DNA of 19,503 nt from Methanofollis sp. (GTDB lineage: Archaea > Halobacteriota > Methanomicrobia > Methanomicrobiales > Methanofollaceae), in contig JAQVHG010000010.1 in assembly GCA_028696365.1 (NCBI GenBank), forward strand, positions 1 through 19,503. The letters run 5' to 3'. The notes below the pieces were generated by a model. It had not been told where the DNA came from, did not search any database, and was given only the letters and a program-made list of their open reading frames with translations. Shown here one piece after another: positions 7,385-14,718 of the stretch (the stretch's first letter is position 1; every line of letters begins with the position of its first letter). A program made the position numbers and the translations under genes.

Positions 7385-7493
7385 GAACATCGAGATGATC
7401 ATTTTTAAAGTAATTACTCTTCTTGAGTACGAGTGCAGGGTGTGGCGAGGGCGATTGTTCCTGCCGCCCGCTGTCCTGTCGTGAGAAGCGAGA

Positions 7494-8150
7494 TCAGGGG
7501 AGGGGGGCCAGGGGCCGGGCTCCCCCGACCTCGCTGAGCACTGCCCGGCAGGTTCCGCCATTGCCAAGGTGGCAAACTGCGACTGTCTCGTTGATGAATT
7601 GATAGGGGAGCGGGAGCCTGGTGTCCTGATCTCCTGCGTCCCCCACCCCAAGGGTGATGTGCGGCGAGTACTGGTCGCCGGCATGGGCAGTCTTGAACTC
7701 CCTGATATATTCAAGGATTCCAGGGTCAGCGACTTCGCCCTTCCTGACTGCAAGCATTCTAGGCACGGTCTCGGTGAGGGCAAAGGGTGCAAGACTGTGG
7801 ACAACTTCGTTGTGGAGTGCCCGCAAAGCAGGTGCTGGGGCGATGTCGAACCCCGAGACCGGGCGGCTAGGCGCAGTCATGACACTGGAGACGCCAGTGA
7901 GGGTGAGGGTGAGAGGCCGGTGGCGTTCCCAGATCTCCCTGAGATTTTCACAGACCGCAGAAAGGTCAGCGGCCCTAATTGGCGCCATGGCAAGGGTGAT
8001 ATGGGCGATTCCTCCTCCTGGACCAAGGAGAACCCCCCTGTCCCGACTCCGCCTGATCAGTGTCCGGTTGATCCGGCCGACCTCGCTGCGGATCTCTGCC
8101 GGTGGAATGAGTGCAATATCGACAGCGATCGTCTCTTCATCCTTGTGCAT
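7494..8150 (-). CDS. 2H phosphoesterase superfamily protein (LigT/cyclic phosphodiesterase-like)
   Basis: Members of this superfamily cleave 2',3'-cyclic phosphates or 2'-5' bonds in RNA or nucleotides. The 218-aa product has the two catalytic HxT motifs: AHITLAMA (His50, Thr52) and PHITLGVG (His164, Thr166), about 110 residues apart as expected. It therefore probably acts in RNA end or cyclic-nucleotide processing in the cytoplasm; the substrate cannot be told. The open frame reaches back to 8258, but that part overlaps the divergent FKBP start and looks non-coding. ATG 8150 gives MHKDEETIAVDIALIPP, a typical first strand, and GAGGAG lies upstream. The second half of the C-terminus is Gly/Pro-rich and weakly conserved-looking. 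Confidence 0.85.
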   Translation of the reverse strand: MHKDEETIAVDIALIPPAEIRSEVGRINRTLIRRSRDRGVLLGPGGGIAHITLAMAPIRAADLSAVCENLREIWERHRPLTLTLTGVSSVMTAPSRPVSGFDIAPAPALRALHNEVVHSLAPFALTETVPRMLAVRKGEVADPGILEYIREFKTAHAGDQYSPHITLGVGDAGDQDTRLPLPYQFINETVAVCHLGNGGTCRAVLSEVGGARPLAPLP

Positions 8151-8239
8151 GGATGTAGAGATCTCCTCTGAGATGATATGCTTTTCCTGCCCATCGCTCA
8201 GGCCACAAACTACTTCACTTCCCACTCCGCAGGTTGGGT

Positions 8240-8671
8240 ATGTCAGAGCAGGCAGCACATGGGAGCACGGTCACACTTCATTACACTGGCACCCTTGAGG
8301 ATGGCCGCGTATTCGGGACGACTGCTGGGGACGCCCCCCTGGTCCTGACGATCGGAGAGGGGAAATATCTCCAGGCTTTTGAGGAAGAACTTCTCGGGAT
8401 GGTCCCTGGCGAGAAAAAGTCGTTCACGATCGATCCAGAGGCGGCTTACGGGCAGTGGCGGGAGGGGCTCGTGGCTGAGGTGCCCCGCTCGGTCTTTGGG
8501 GAGGGACCGCCACCTGAACCAGGGGCTAGTTTCCTGGCAGAACTCTCTGAAGGAGAGAAAGTGCCGGTCAGGGTGGCGGCGGTCACCGAGAATACAGTTG
8601 TCATCGATGCCAACCATCCGCTGGCAGGGGAGGTCCTTTGTTTCGAGGTCGAGGTTGTCTCGGTCTCATGA
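8240..8671 (+). CDS. FKBP-type peptidyl-prolyl cis-trans isomerase (SlyD-like)
   Basis: The 143-aa protein catalyses prolyl bond isomerisation and probably acts as a folding chaperone in the cytoplasm. VTLHYTGTLEDGRVFGTT (residues 11-28) is the first FKBP strand-loop; APLVLTIGEGKYLQAFEEELLGMVPGEKKSFTI is the core. Between about residues 70 and 125 is an inserted flap domain, and NHPLAGEVLCFEVEVVSV closes the FKBP fold, the SlyD arrangement. There is no His-rich metal-binding tail. Start: TTG 8234 is possible, but ATG 8240 (MSEQAAHGSTV) is more likely. It is divergent from the phosphoesterase gene with about 90 bp between start codons. Confidence 0.95.
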   Translation: MSEQAAHGSTVTLHYTGTLEDGRVFGTTAGDAPLVLTIGEGKYLQAFEEELLGMVPGEKKSFTIDPEAAYGQWREGLVAEVPRSVFGEGPPPEPGASFLAELSEGEKVPVRVAAVTENTVVIDANHPLAGEVLCFEVEVVSVS

Positions 8672-8683
8672 GATCTGGCCCAA

Positions 8684-8699
8684 CATTTTTTCTTTTATT
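8684..8699 (+). terminator. T-rich terminator behind the FKBP gene
   Basis: Two T-runs (8686-8691 and 8693-8696) follow the FKBP stop within 30 bases. This fits T-run termination in archaea; no hairpin is needed or seen. Confidence 0.5.
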
Positions 8700-8780
8700 C
8701 TCAGTGTATATCTCAAGACTATTCTGGTGTTTGAACATTCACTCAAATTGAAGTATTTCTTCTATGAATTCTGAACATCT

Positions 8781-8833
8781 GGCTTTTTAGAATCGGGCAT
8801 GAGCCTCAGGTTTATGCCGAATTCTACAGAAAT
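8781..8833 (+). mobile_element. 53-bp mini-element consisting of two type II ends, with target duplication
   Basis: The left arm GGCTTTTTAGAATCGGGCAT and the right arm (ATGCCGAATTCTACAGAAAT) form an imperfect inverted repeat around a 13-base centre. The flanks GAACATCT (8773-8780) and CAACATCT (8834-8841) match at 7 of 8 positions. The inner part of the arms matches the type II ends near 5324 and 14861. It appears to be an insertion made of termini only. Confidence 0.65.
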
Positions 8834-8880
8834 CAACATCTCTCTTTCCTTCGAAGATCCACTCAGAATAAAGTAACATG

Positions 8881-9061
8881 GGCTCTGTAGAAACCTTCTT
8901 GATGAATCTCTCTGTCGTGGGGCTTGGCCGCCCCCCGAACTCCCCGCGCTCCTCTCTTCCTCCTGGGGGTCCGTCCGGGGGCAACGCCCCCGGCACGGAG
9001 ATCTGGAAAGGCGGGTGACACACGTCTTCCCCACATACTATGTAAGGATTCCTACAAAGCC
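8881..9061 (+). mobile_element. MITE-like repeat, copy 5 (181 bp) with exact 8-bp target duplication
   Basis: Left end GGCTCTGTAGAAACCTTC, right end GGATTCCTACAAAGCC. Direct flanks GTAACATG (8873-8880) and GTAACATG (9062-9069) are identical, which proves insertion and sets the boundaries exactly. Relative to copy 1 it lacks about 60 bp of the middle but keeps the perfect GC hairpin CCGGGGGC-AAC-GCCCCCGG. Confidence 0.93.
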
Positions 9062-9109
9062 GTAACATGAATATATGGTAGGCGCGTACTCGACAGATAC
9101 CAAAACCTA

Positions 9110-9307
9110 GGCCTTGTAAAAATCCCCGTCTATTGTATAGAGTGAATGTGCGTCACCTGTGTTCCCATAGTTTCTCGCCGGGGGTATTATTTCAGGACCT
9201 CTGGGATGAAGATTGGGTTGAAAAGGCGGAATAGACGACCATGACGAGGATGAAGGCATGTGATCAGGAGACCACTCTGACAGATCAATGAGGGTTTCTA
9301 TAGAGCC
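9110..9307 (-). mobile_element. MITE-like repeat, copy 6 (198 bp, diverged)
   Basis: It starts GGCCTTGTAAAAATCCCC and ends GAGGGTTTCTATAGAGCC. The interior follows the minus orientation of the family (GATGAAGAT, AAAGGCGGAATAGACGACCATGA) but is diverged, and the GC hairpin is broken. Flanks AAAACCTA and TTAATCTC do not match. It is an old copy. Confidence 0.75.
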
Positions 9308-9406
9308 TTAATCTCTCAGATTTTTACCATCGGTCTGGATATTATGGCTTTCATTGGAAGAAAATCGACATAAAGCCCAGAACAGTTCTTGTGGCCTGAT
9401 GAGATA

Positions 9407-9414
9407 CTTTAAAG
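9407..9414 (+). promoter_or_regulatory. TATA box of the DUF432-mscS-HEAT operon
   Basis: CTTTAAAG within GATACTTTAAAGTGG is centred about 27 nt before the GTG at 9439. No ribosome site intervenes, so a leaderless transcript is likely. Confidence 0.55.
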
Positions 9415-9438
9415 TGGCCATCCTTTGAAACTCAATGC

Positions 9439-10146
9439 GTGTACGGCACCCACGACCTTGCCTACCATTATGAAAGAGAAGACTTCTCTCTTGGGTTCGA
9501 GCAGGACGGAGGCAGATATTGCTACCGCCGGGTGTTGAACGGCGACAAGAAGGAGCACCTCCTCCTCACCTCGGGCGGCCGGGTGATCATCAACCCGGTC
9601 GAGCCGCTCAATCTCCCAAAGAACATCTGCAACGCCCTCCTCGTTGAGTTCGACCACCTCTCCATCGAGCCGGGAGCGAGGTCGACGGTCTACCTCACCT
9701 TCCCCATCGAGATCGCGGTCTTTGTTGCAGGCCGTGGGAACTTGGAGGTCTTGGACGTCTTCTCGTGGAATACTCAGAAGTATACCTTGTATGGCTCGTC
9801 GGACGATGGGACGATTGCGAGGTACTGGAAGAGCCCGACTTATGGCATCCCTCCTCATCTTGACCCGTTTAAAGAGGGACTGCTCACCCTCACCATCAGC
9901 AACACCACCAGGGACTGGGTCGACCTCTCCAGGGTGGTTCTTGAGGGCACAGGGATGAAGATCTACTATGACGAAGAGAGAGTCTCGATGCAAGCCAGGA
10001 TGCGGCTTGTCAGTACGATGGTCGCCGAGACCTCGTTCCGGGACCGTCCCTTTGCTCAAGGACAGAAAAAAGCGCTTGAACTCTACCTCGGACGGGGAAT
10101 CCCTGGGGTTGAACGTTCGCGGTTCCTAATGGACCAGGGGTTATAA
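9439..10146 (+). CDS. DUF432-like archaeal protein, first gene of the MscS operon
   Basis: The 235-aa protein (initiator GTG; product begins MYGTHDLAYHYEREDFSLGFEQDGGRYCYRRV...) resembles the archaeal DUF432 group, which I recall as often preceding MscS genes. It is soluble, beta-rich and acidic, with no signal peptide or membrane helix. Recognisable stretches are IEPGARSTVYLTFPIEIAVFV and LEVLDVFSWNTQKYTLYGSSDDGTIARYWKSP. The stop codon overlaps the mscS start by one base (TAATG), so the two are translationally coupled and likely work together, perhaps as a cytoplasmic partner of the channel; this is inference. The GTG start is preferred because of its distance to the TATA box; ATG 9435 is in another frame. 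Confidence 0.8.
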   Translation: MYGTHDLAYHYEREDFSLGFEQDGGRYCYRRVLNGDKKEHLLLTSGGRVIINPVEPLNLPKNICNALLVEFDHLSIEPGARSTVYLTFPIEIAVFVAGRGNLEVLDVFSWNTQKYTLYGSSDDGTIARYWKSPTYGIPPHLDPFKEGLLTLTISNTTRDWVDLSRVVLEGTGMKIYYDEERVSMQARMRLVSTMVAETSFRDRPFAQGQKKALELYLGRGIPGVERSRFLMDQGL

Positions 10147-11078
10147 TGGCAGAACCTGGACTTGATGTCTCGTTCCTTGAAGCCATCGACTGGTGGCAGA
10201 TCTTTACCATCCTCGTCCTGATAGTCGGGGCAGCTTTCATCGCGAAGATCCTGACCATCTACCTCAAAAAGGCACTCACCGACAAGATCAAACGCAGCCA
10301 ACTCGATCTCCTCATTAAACTCGTCAACTACGGGGTGCTGATCATTGCCGTCCTTATGATCCTCCCATATTTCCAGGTTGAACTGGGTGGGTTGTTGGTG
10401 GCCGGTGGGTTCCTCTCAATCGTGGTCGGTATTGCCAGCCAGAGCGTGCTTGGTAACCTGATCTCAGGGCTCTTCCTCATCGTCGAGCGGCCGATCTCCA
10501 TCGGGGACGATATCAAAATTGGGAATGTGGGTGGCACTGTTGCGGATCTCAACATCTTCTCAACGATCGTCAAGACTTACGACGGCGTCTATGTCAGGAT
10601 CCCAAATGAAACGGTTTTCACCTCTGAGATCACAAATTATGTCGCTCACGCGGCGAGGCGGTTCAGCTATGTCGTCGGCGTCCCGTACGATGTCGATGCT
10701 GGACGTGCGATTGAGATCATCAGAGAAGTGATCTTGGAGCATCCATTCGCTCTCAAGAACCCGGAGCCGACGATCTATGTCGAAGAACTCGGCGACAACT
10801 CAGTGAATATCAAGGTGATGATCTGGGCGCCGGCGAGCGAATGGTGGGGAGTGTACACTGATCTCCTCTGGAAGATCAAGGCAGAACTCGAGCAGAATGG
10901 GATCGAGATACCCTTCCCGCAACGGGTGGTCTGGTTCCAGAATGAACTTGCTCTTCATAAGGGGCGGCGAGGCGGAGAGGAGCCCGCTCCCCACCCTGAA
11001 CCCCCCACGTTCCCCTCGACTGGTGCTAACAATGCGACACCTCTGGTCCCTGACGTCGACAGCGATGAAGGAAGGTAG
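10146..11078 (+). CDS. mscS: MscS-family mechanosensitive ion channel
   Basis: The product opens under membrane tension and releases solutes during osmotic downshock. In the 310-aa protein three helices are visible: about 18-40, 56-75 and the pore helix about 83-112 (LLVAGGFLSIVVGIASQSVLGNLISGLFLIVERP), with the glycine/alanine pattern typical of MscS. It is followed by the beta domain (ISIGDDIKIGNVGGTVADLNIFSTIVKTYDGVYVRIPN) and the alpha/beta vestibule domain ending IPFPQRVVWF. A proline- and acid-rich tail of about 38 residues extends beyond the usual end. The gene overlaps the DUF432-like gene by one base and is followed 5 nt later by a HEAT-repeat gene. Confidence 0.95.
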   Translation: MAEPGLDVSFLEAIDWWQIFTILVLIVGAAFIAKILTIYLKKALTDKIKRSQLDLLIKLVNYGVLIIAVLMILPYFQVELGGLLVAGGFLSIVVGIASQSVLGNLISGLFLIVERPISIGDDIKIGNVGGTVADLNIFSTIVKTYDGVYVRIPNETVFTSEITNYVAHAARRFSYVVGVPYDVDAGRAIEIIREVILEHPFALKNPEPTIYVEELGDNSVNIKVMIWAPASEWWGVYTDLLWKIKAELEQNGIEIPFPQRVVWFQNELALHKGRRGGEEPAPHPEPPTFPSTGANNATPLVPDVDSDEGR

Positions 11079-11083
11079 ATACC

Positions 11084-11593
11084 ATGGATAAAGAGATCTC
11101 TAGTCTGATAGAGGCACTTTCAAGTGAGAATATTGATGAACGCCATGCAGCTGAGGATAAGTTGGAGGCGAAGGGTGAGGAGGCGATCCTTCCGCTCATT
11201 GAGGTTCTGACCGAGGCTGAAGAGAGCACCTGCTGGTACGCAGCTAGGATCCTTGCAAAGATCGGGGAACCTGCGATCAAGCCTCTGCTGCTCACGATGA
11301 TCGTTGAGGGTGACCGGGGGTTCAGGCGATACGCGGCGGCAGCCTTGGGGTCTATGGGGGAGGTGGCGGTGGCGCCCCTCATCGAGGCTCTCTCGACTGA
11401 GGACAAGGAACTCCGTGGCTTTGTCGCCATGGCCCTCTGCCGGATAGGCACGCCAGCGCTCGCCCCGCTCAAGCACCTCCTCAAGGAGGGCGACGAGGTG
11501 CAGCGGATGTGTGCTTCCCTGACGCTCTGGAAGATGGGCGAGGAAGGGATTGGTGACCTGGTCGAGGGACTTGGTGAGGAGAAGACCTCCTGA
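11084..11593 (+). CDS. HEAT-repeat protein, third gene of the MscS operon
   Basis: The 169-aa protein is built of about five helical HEAT repeats (for example ALSSENIDERHAAEDKLEAKGEEAILPLIEVL, AARILAKIGEPAIKPLLLTM, AAAALGSMGEVAVAPLIEAL, VAMALCRIGTPALAPLKHLL). It belongs to the PBS-lyase/phycocyanobilin-lyase-like HEAT type common in methanogens, which acts as a protein-binding scaffold. No catalytic residues, membrane segments or signal are seen. GGAAGG lies upstream of the ATG, 5 nt behind the mscS stop, so it is part of the operon. A role in binding the channel or its partner is possible but unproven. Confidence 0.93.
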   Translation: MDKEISSLIEALSSENIDERHAAEDKLEAKGEEAILPLIEVLTEAEESTCWYAARILAKIGEPAIKPLLLTMIVEGDRGFRRYAAAALGSMGEVAVAPLIEALSTEDKELRGFVAMALCRIGTPALAPLKHLLKEGDEVQRMCASLTLWKMGEEGIGDLVEGLGEEKTS

Positions 11594-11602
11594 AGTGATC
11601 TC

Positions 11603-11609
11603 TTTTTTT
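11603..11609 (+). terminator. T-run behind the MscS operon
   Basis: Seven consecutive T residues stand about 10 nt after the stop codon of the HEAT gene, consistent with archaeal T-run termination. Confidence 0.5.
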
Positions 11610-11832
11610 GCTCAGAATGTCCCTGTAGAGATCCCACTGATTGTTTATACGGGTGTGAAGCACTCTTCTTTGAATCGATCAGGCAAGGGGCAGCGATGGG
11701 GTCTAGAAGCCAGAATAAACGGATATTATGGGGGCGTTATCGCCTTGATAAGTCGTGTGGCGAGGTGTGAACGGAGCAAACTTGAGAACGCAGGTAATCG
11801 AAGATTCCCTCAGAAGGAAAATATAGAATATT

Positions 11833-12040
11833 GGCTCTGTAGAAATTCTCTTGATGAATCTCTCTGGCGGGGTGTGTGCCACCCCCAGAACCCCCCGCCA
11901 CACGATAGGTCGAGGAGGGCAGCACTCTCTTTATGGTCATCTATTCTGCCTTCCCGTCCCCATCTTCATCCTGGAGGTCTAGGGGCAGCGCCCCCGGCGT
12001 GGACGAGGGGGAAAGCGACAAATGCATGGGTGTACGATGA
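11833..12040 (+). mobile_element. MITE-like repeat, copy 7 (right end not found)
   Basis: The left end GGCTCTGTAGAAATTCTC is intact, followed by the GC-rich left hairpin, the CACGATAGGTCGAGGAGGGCAG block and the AGGGGCAGCGCCCC hairpin. From about 12000 it does not follow the usual right end; instead it resembles the right part of composite copy 3 (GACAAATGCATGGGT versus GATATGGATGCATGGGT). The true right boundary is unclear, so the end given is where similarity fades. Confidence 0.7.
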
Positions 12041-12370
12041 AAAACAGGGATCTCTTTATTGTCATCCATCGCTCTCAATCGGTGAGGATGAGGGCCGGAG
12101 TGTTTTGGGATGAACTCAATATGTACACCTGCTTTGAGTATACCACATAAATATACTTTTGAGTGGCGTATGGGGGTGTAGAATGTTCTTTTGTTCTCAT
12201 CTCCTGTATGGAGGGGACAAACAATACGCACATGAGGAAATGGATGGTGTGTCCGACCGGCGTCCCGGTCGTGGAAAAATGAGGTCCTCCCCTTCTCAAT
12301 CCATGATGGGTGCATGAAACCATGGAGGGGTTTATTTTTATCTGGCGATTTTCAGAGTATGGTTGGTTTT

Positions 12371-12590
12371 TTCTGGAGTGCACAAGAATCTATGTCGTCG
12401 GGACAGAAACGCCTTCGTGCCCGACAGCGATGGTCACATCGACTCACCTCCTTTTGAGAGAGGCCCTTCTTCCGGTGCCATGCCAATGCCTGGTTTCCCG
12501 GATTCTATCTCAGTCGTTTTCATAAGCCTCTGTATCTATAGTCAGAGATTCGGGGCTGATGTACTCTCCCCAAAGAATGTTTGGAAAAAT
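12371..12590. repeat. Diverged direct repeat, first copy
   Basis: This segment recurs at 13127-13350. The best-conserved part is the last 60 bases (from about 12531), roughly 50 of which are identical to the other copy, together with a CACCTCC block that reads GGAGGTGAGT on the minus strand. This copy ends exactly where the mobile repeat at 12592 begins. On the minus strand a frame reading FPNILWGEYISPESLTIDTEAYEND ends at TGA 12510-12512. Confidence 0.6.
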
Positions 12591-12591
12591 G

Positions 12592-12826
12592 GGCTCTGTA
12601 GAAATCCTCTGGATGGATCTCTCTGGCGGGGGGCTTGCCGCCCCGCCCCCCGGTCCCCCCGTACGAACGATAGGCGGGGGATGGCAGTGCGCTCTTCATG
12701 GTCATTGATGTGCCTTCCCACTCCTATCTTCATCCCTGGGGTCCGGGAGCAGCGCCCCCGACCAAAGAGGTAGGAAGGCGGGGGACACATATTCTCTCCA
12801 CGATTAACGAGGGTTTCTACAAGGCC
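12592..12826 (+). mobile_element. MITE-like repeat, copy 8 (235 bp)
   Basis: Left end GGCTCTGTAGAAATCCTC, right end GAGGGTTTCTACAAGGCC. The interior follows copy 1 closely, with the GGCGGGGGGCTTGCCGCCCC hairpin and a CCGGGAGC-AGC-GCCCCCG stem containing one A-C mismatch. Flanks GAAAAATG and AAATTTTC do not match as a duplication. It abuts the first copy of the diverged direct repeat. Confidence 0.85.
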
Positions 12827-13126
12827 AAATTTTCTGAAGATGTTGTCGTTTGTTCCCCGTAGAAGAGAGATGAGGGCAAAATAATTCTCTTCAGGATCCT
12901 TTGATCCATGCTTGAAGCATGTGTTCGTCTCACACCAAATATTACAGAGTTAAACAAAGCAAGAAGTGTGTTTGAGTAGCGGAGCCATTTATAAAAAATG
13001 GATCCTCCCTCCTCCTTATTTTGAGGGATATGTGGGTCTTTGGGAAGACGAAATTTGGCGATTATGGAGTAATTTTCCAGACTACATCCTCCCTGAATGA
13101 AATCTAGATATATAGTAGAGGTCTTT

Positions 13127-13350
13127 CCCTGGAATGCACAAGGAACCTGTGTGGTTAGGACAGGAGATTACCCCTGTCTGATGGCAACGGTCACATGTAC
13201 TCACCTCCTCAGGAGAGAGAAAAAGATCCCTTCGTGTGCCGCAACTACCTCGGCCCATTCAGATCTAATCTCTGCAGTGTTCATATGTCTCTGCATCTAT
13301 GGTCAGAAATTCGGGGCTAATGTATTCTTCCCGAATAATGTTTGGAAAAT
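13127..13350. repeat. Diverged direct repeat, second copy
   Basis: Counterpart of 12371-12590, in the same orientation and about 750 bases downstream. On the minus strand a corresponding frame reads FPNIIREEYISPEFLTIDAETYEHCRD and ends at TAG 13265-13267. No mobile repeat follows it, so it shows what the first copy may have looked like before insertion. Confidence 0.6.
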
Positions 13351-13527
13351 ATCCAATGTGGAGGATATTATGAGATAGATGGCGTGCGTGGGGGAGGAAC
13401 GAGTGCATACAAGTAAATCTCCATGATGACTGGATGCCCTTTGATCGATCGCATGCATTTTCCCTGCTTCGGGCCGTGAGGTGAATGCCTTCCTGGCTGA
13501 GTTCGGTCCTGCATGGGAAGCCGGATC

Positions 13528-13535
13528 ATTTTTTA
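13528..13535 (+). promoter_or_regulatory. TATA-like box ahead of the membrane HEAT gene
   Basis: ATTTTTTA is centred about 28 nt upstream of ATG 13560, with no ribosome binding site between, consistent with a leaderless mRNA starting there. Confidence 0.45.
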
Positions 13536-13559
13536 GTCCGCGGCCCACATCTCCCCGTG

Positions 13560-14651
13560 ATGGCAGATCTGCGCTGGGCGATTGTGGGTGCGTCCCTTCT
13601 CTTCATAGGTGCGCAGATCGTGTTGGTCTTGAGTGGAAGGATCTCTTTGCCTTTATTTCTTCTTTCTCTGCTATTCGTGGCTGCGCTCTTCGTCGCCGGC
13701 GTCCTTTATCTCAGGCAGCGCCCAGAAAAGGACCCCCTCCGGAACCTCAAGAGCCACGACCCTGGGGCCCGCTACCTTGCGGCAAAGGCCCTTGGCGAGT
13801 CAGGTGACCCTGCGGCAGTTGGGCCCTTGGAAAAGGCCCTTGCCGACTCGGACGAAGGCGTCAGATGGGCGGCTCTGGATGCCCTCGGGGCGATCGGTAC
13901 CCCTGCGCTCCCGGTCTTGGTCGGCCTTCTCACCTCTGAGGACGTCGACCTCAGGTGGGGAGCGGCGGTGACCCTCGGCGAGGTCGGCGACCCTGCAGCC
14001 GTTGGACCTCTGGGTTCGGCCCTCGGCGATCCTGACCGGTATGTCAGGACGAGGGCAGCCCTTGCTCTTGCAGCCATAGGGAGACCGGCTTGCGATGTCC
14101 TCACCAGTGCAGCATCTTCGTCTGACCCTGAGATCAGGTGGGCTGCGGCTCTCGCCCTTGGGCGGGTCGCCTCGCCTGAGTGCGTCCCTGCCCTCCGTGC
14201 TCTCCGCGTCGACCCTGACCCCCAGGTGAGGTGGAAGACAGCCGAAGCCCTTGGGGCGATCGGAAACGAGGAAGCGGTTGCCACCCTGGTCGTGCTCCTT
14301 GCCGATCCCGACCCCCGGGTCAGAACCGGAACCGTGGACGCCCTCGTCGGGATCGGCCCGAAGGCTGCCGCCGAGGTGATTGAGGGATTGAAAACGCGCG
14401 AAAGTAGGTTTGGTCCAGTGGATACCCTCACGGAGATGAAGATGTCTGCTGGTCCGGCCCTCCATGCCGCCCTTACCCGGAAAACTCCCTGGGTGCGGAT
14501 CGGGGTGGCCATGGTCCTTGCGGAGGAAGGGGACGAGGCCGGGACTGCAGCCCTCTTCGCCGCCCTCGACGATCCCAACCCTGACGTCCGCGACGCCGCG
14601 AGGCAGACTCTCTCGGCAGGGTTGAGACGGGAGAATGGGGGGGCCGAGTGA
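13560..14651 (+). CDS. Membrane-anchored HEAT-repeat protein
   Basis: The 363-aa protein begins with two hydrophobic helices (about residues 6-25 and 31-51), followed by about nine HEAT repeats of 31 residues with the repeating motif pattern LGxxGDPAAVGPLxxALxDPDxxVRxxAAxALGxIG. It is probably a scaffold facing the cytoplasm from the membrane; the partner is unknown. The frame extends upstream to ATG 13485 (which follows GAGGTGA very closely), but that adds 25 polar residues ahead of the first helix; ATG 13560 fits the TATA box. It is the second HEAT protein in the window, but its repeats are more regular and its GC content higher than those of the one at 11084, so a recent duplication is unlikely. 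Confidence 0.88.
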   Translation: MADLRWAIVGASLLFIGAQIVLVLSGRISLPLFLLSLLFVAALFVAGVLYLRQRPEKDPLRNLKSHDPGARYLAAKALGESGDPAAVGPLEKALADSDEGVRWAALDALGAIGTPALPVLVGLLTSEDVDLRWGAAVTLGEVGDPAAVGPLGSALGDPDRYVRTRAALALAAIGRPACDVLTSAASSSDPEIRWAAALALGRVASPECVPALRALRVDPDPQVRWKTAEALGAIGNEEAVATLVVLLADPDPRVRTGTVDALVGIGPKAAAEVIEGLKTRESRFGPVDTLTEMKMSAGPALHAALTRKTPWVRIGVAMVLAEEGDEAGTAALFAALDDPNPDVRDAARQTLSAGLRRENGGAE

Positions 14652-14718
14652 CGACGCCTCAGACTTTAAAGATAGTTCGGGGGCACGCCTAAGGTATTCC
14701 ACATAAAAATCAAATCAA

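Larger units (their letters stand above)
6764..7493. other. Gap holding a composite repeat
   Basis: The 730-base gap between the antiporter start and the 3' end of the phosphoesterase gene has no supported coding frame. It holds the antiporter promoter and a 509-bp composite repeat (6876-7384). The last 100 bases show nothing I can name. Confidence 0.6.
8672..9438. other. Gap with three mobile repeats in a row
   Basis: The 767-base gap has no supported coding frame. It holds the FKBP terminator, the 53-bp mini-element (8781-8833), the 181-bp copy (8881-9061), the 198-bp copy (9110-9307) and the TATA box of the next operon at about 9407. Confidence 0.7.
11594..13559. other. 1.97-kb gene-poor gap with repeats and a diverged duplication
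   Basis: No frame in this gap looks like a complete gene; the longer open frames run through the mobile repeats and do not resemble proteins. It holds a possible lone repeat end (about 11619), a repeat copy at 11833, another at 12592-12826, and a diverged direct duplication (12371-12590 and 13127-13350). TATA-like stretches occur at about 12150 and 12988-12997 but lead into no gene. The rest is A/T-richer and may be decayed coding DNA. Confidence 0.6.

Noticed and set aside
6996..7484. A 162-codon plus-strand frame in the gap behind the antiporter.
   Set aside because: It runs through the composite repeat and has no protein-like pattern or ribosome site.
11619..11645. A lone left end (GTCCCTGTAGAGATCC... 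followed by CTGATTG) behind the MscS operon.
   Set aside because: The match to the family end is suggestive, but no partner end or target duplication could be found, so it is not listed as an element.
11737..12790. Similar short peptides read from several repeat copies, such as PAREIHQENFYRA and PAREIHPEDFYRA on the minus strand.
   Set aside because: They come from the shared end sequence of the repeats. Other copies show the same DNA in different frames with indels not in multiples of three, so no protein is being conserved.
13772..14702. Open frames of 268 and 300 codons on the minus strand.
   Set aside because: They are antisense shadows of the GC-rich HEAT-repeat gene, whose product is clearly recognisable on the plus strand.
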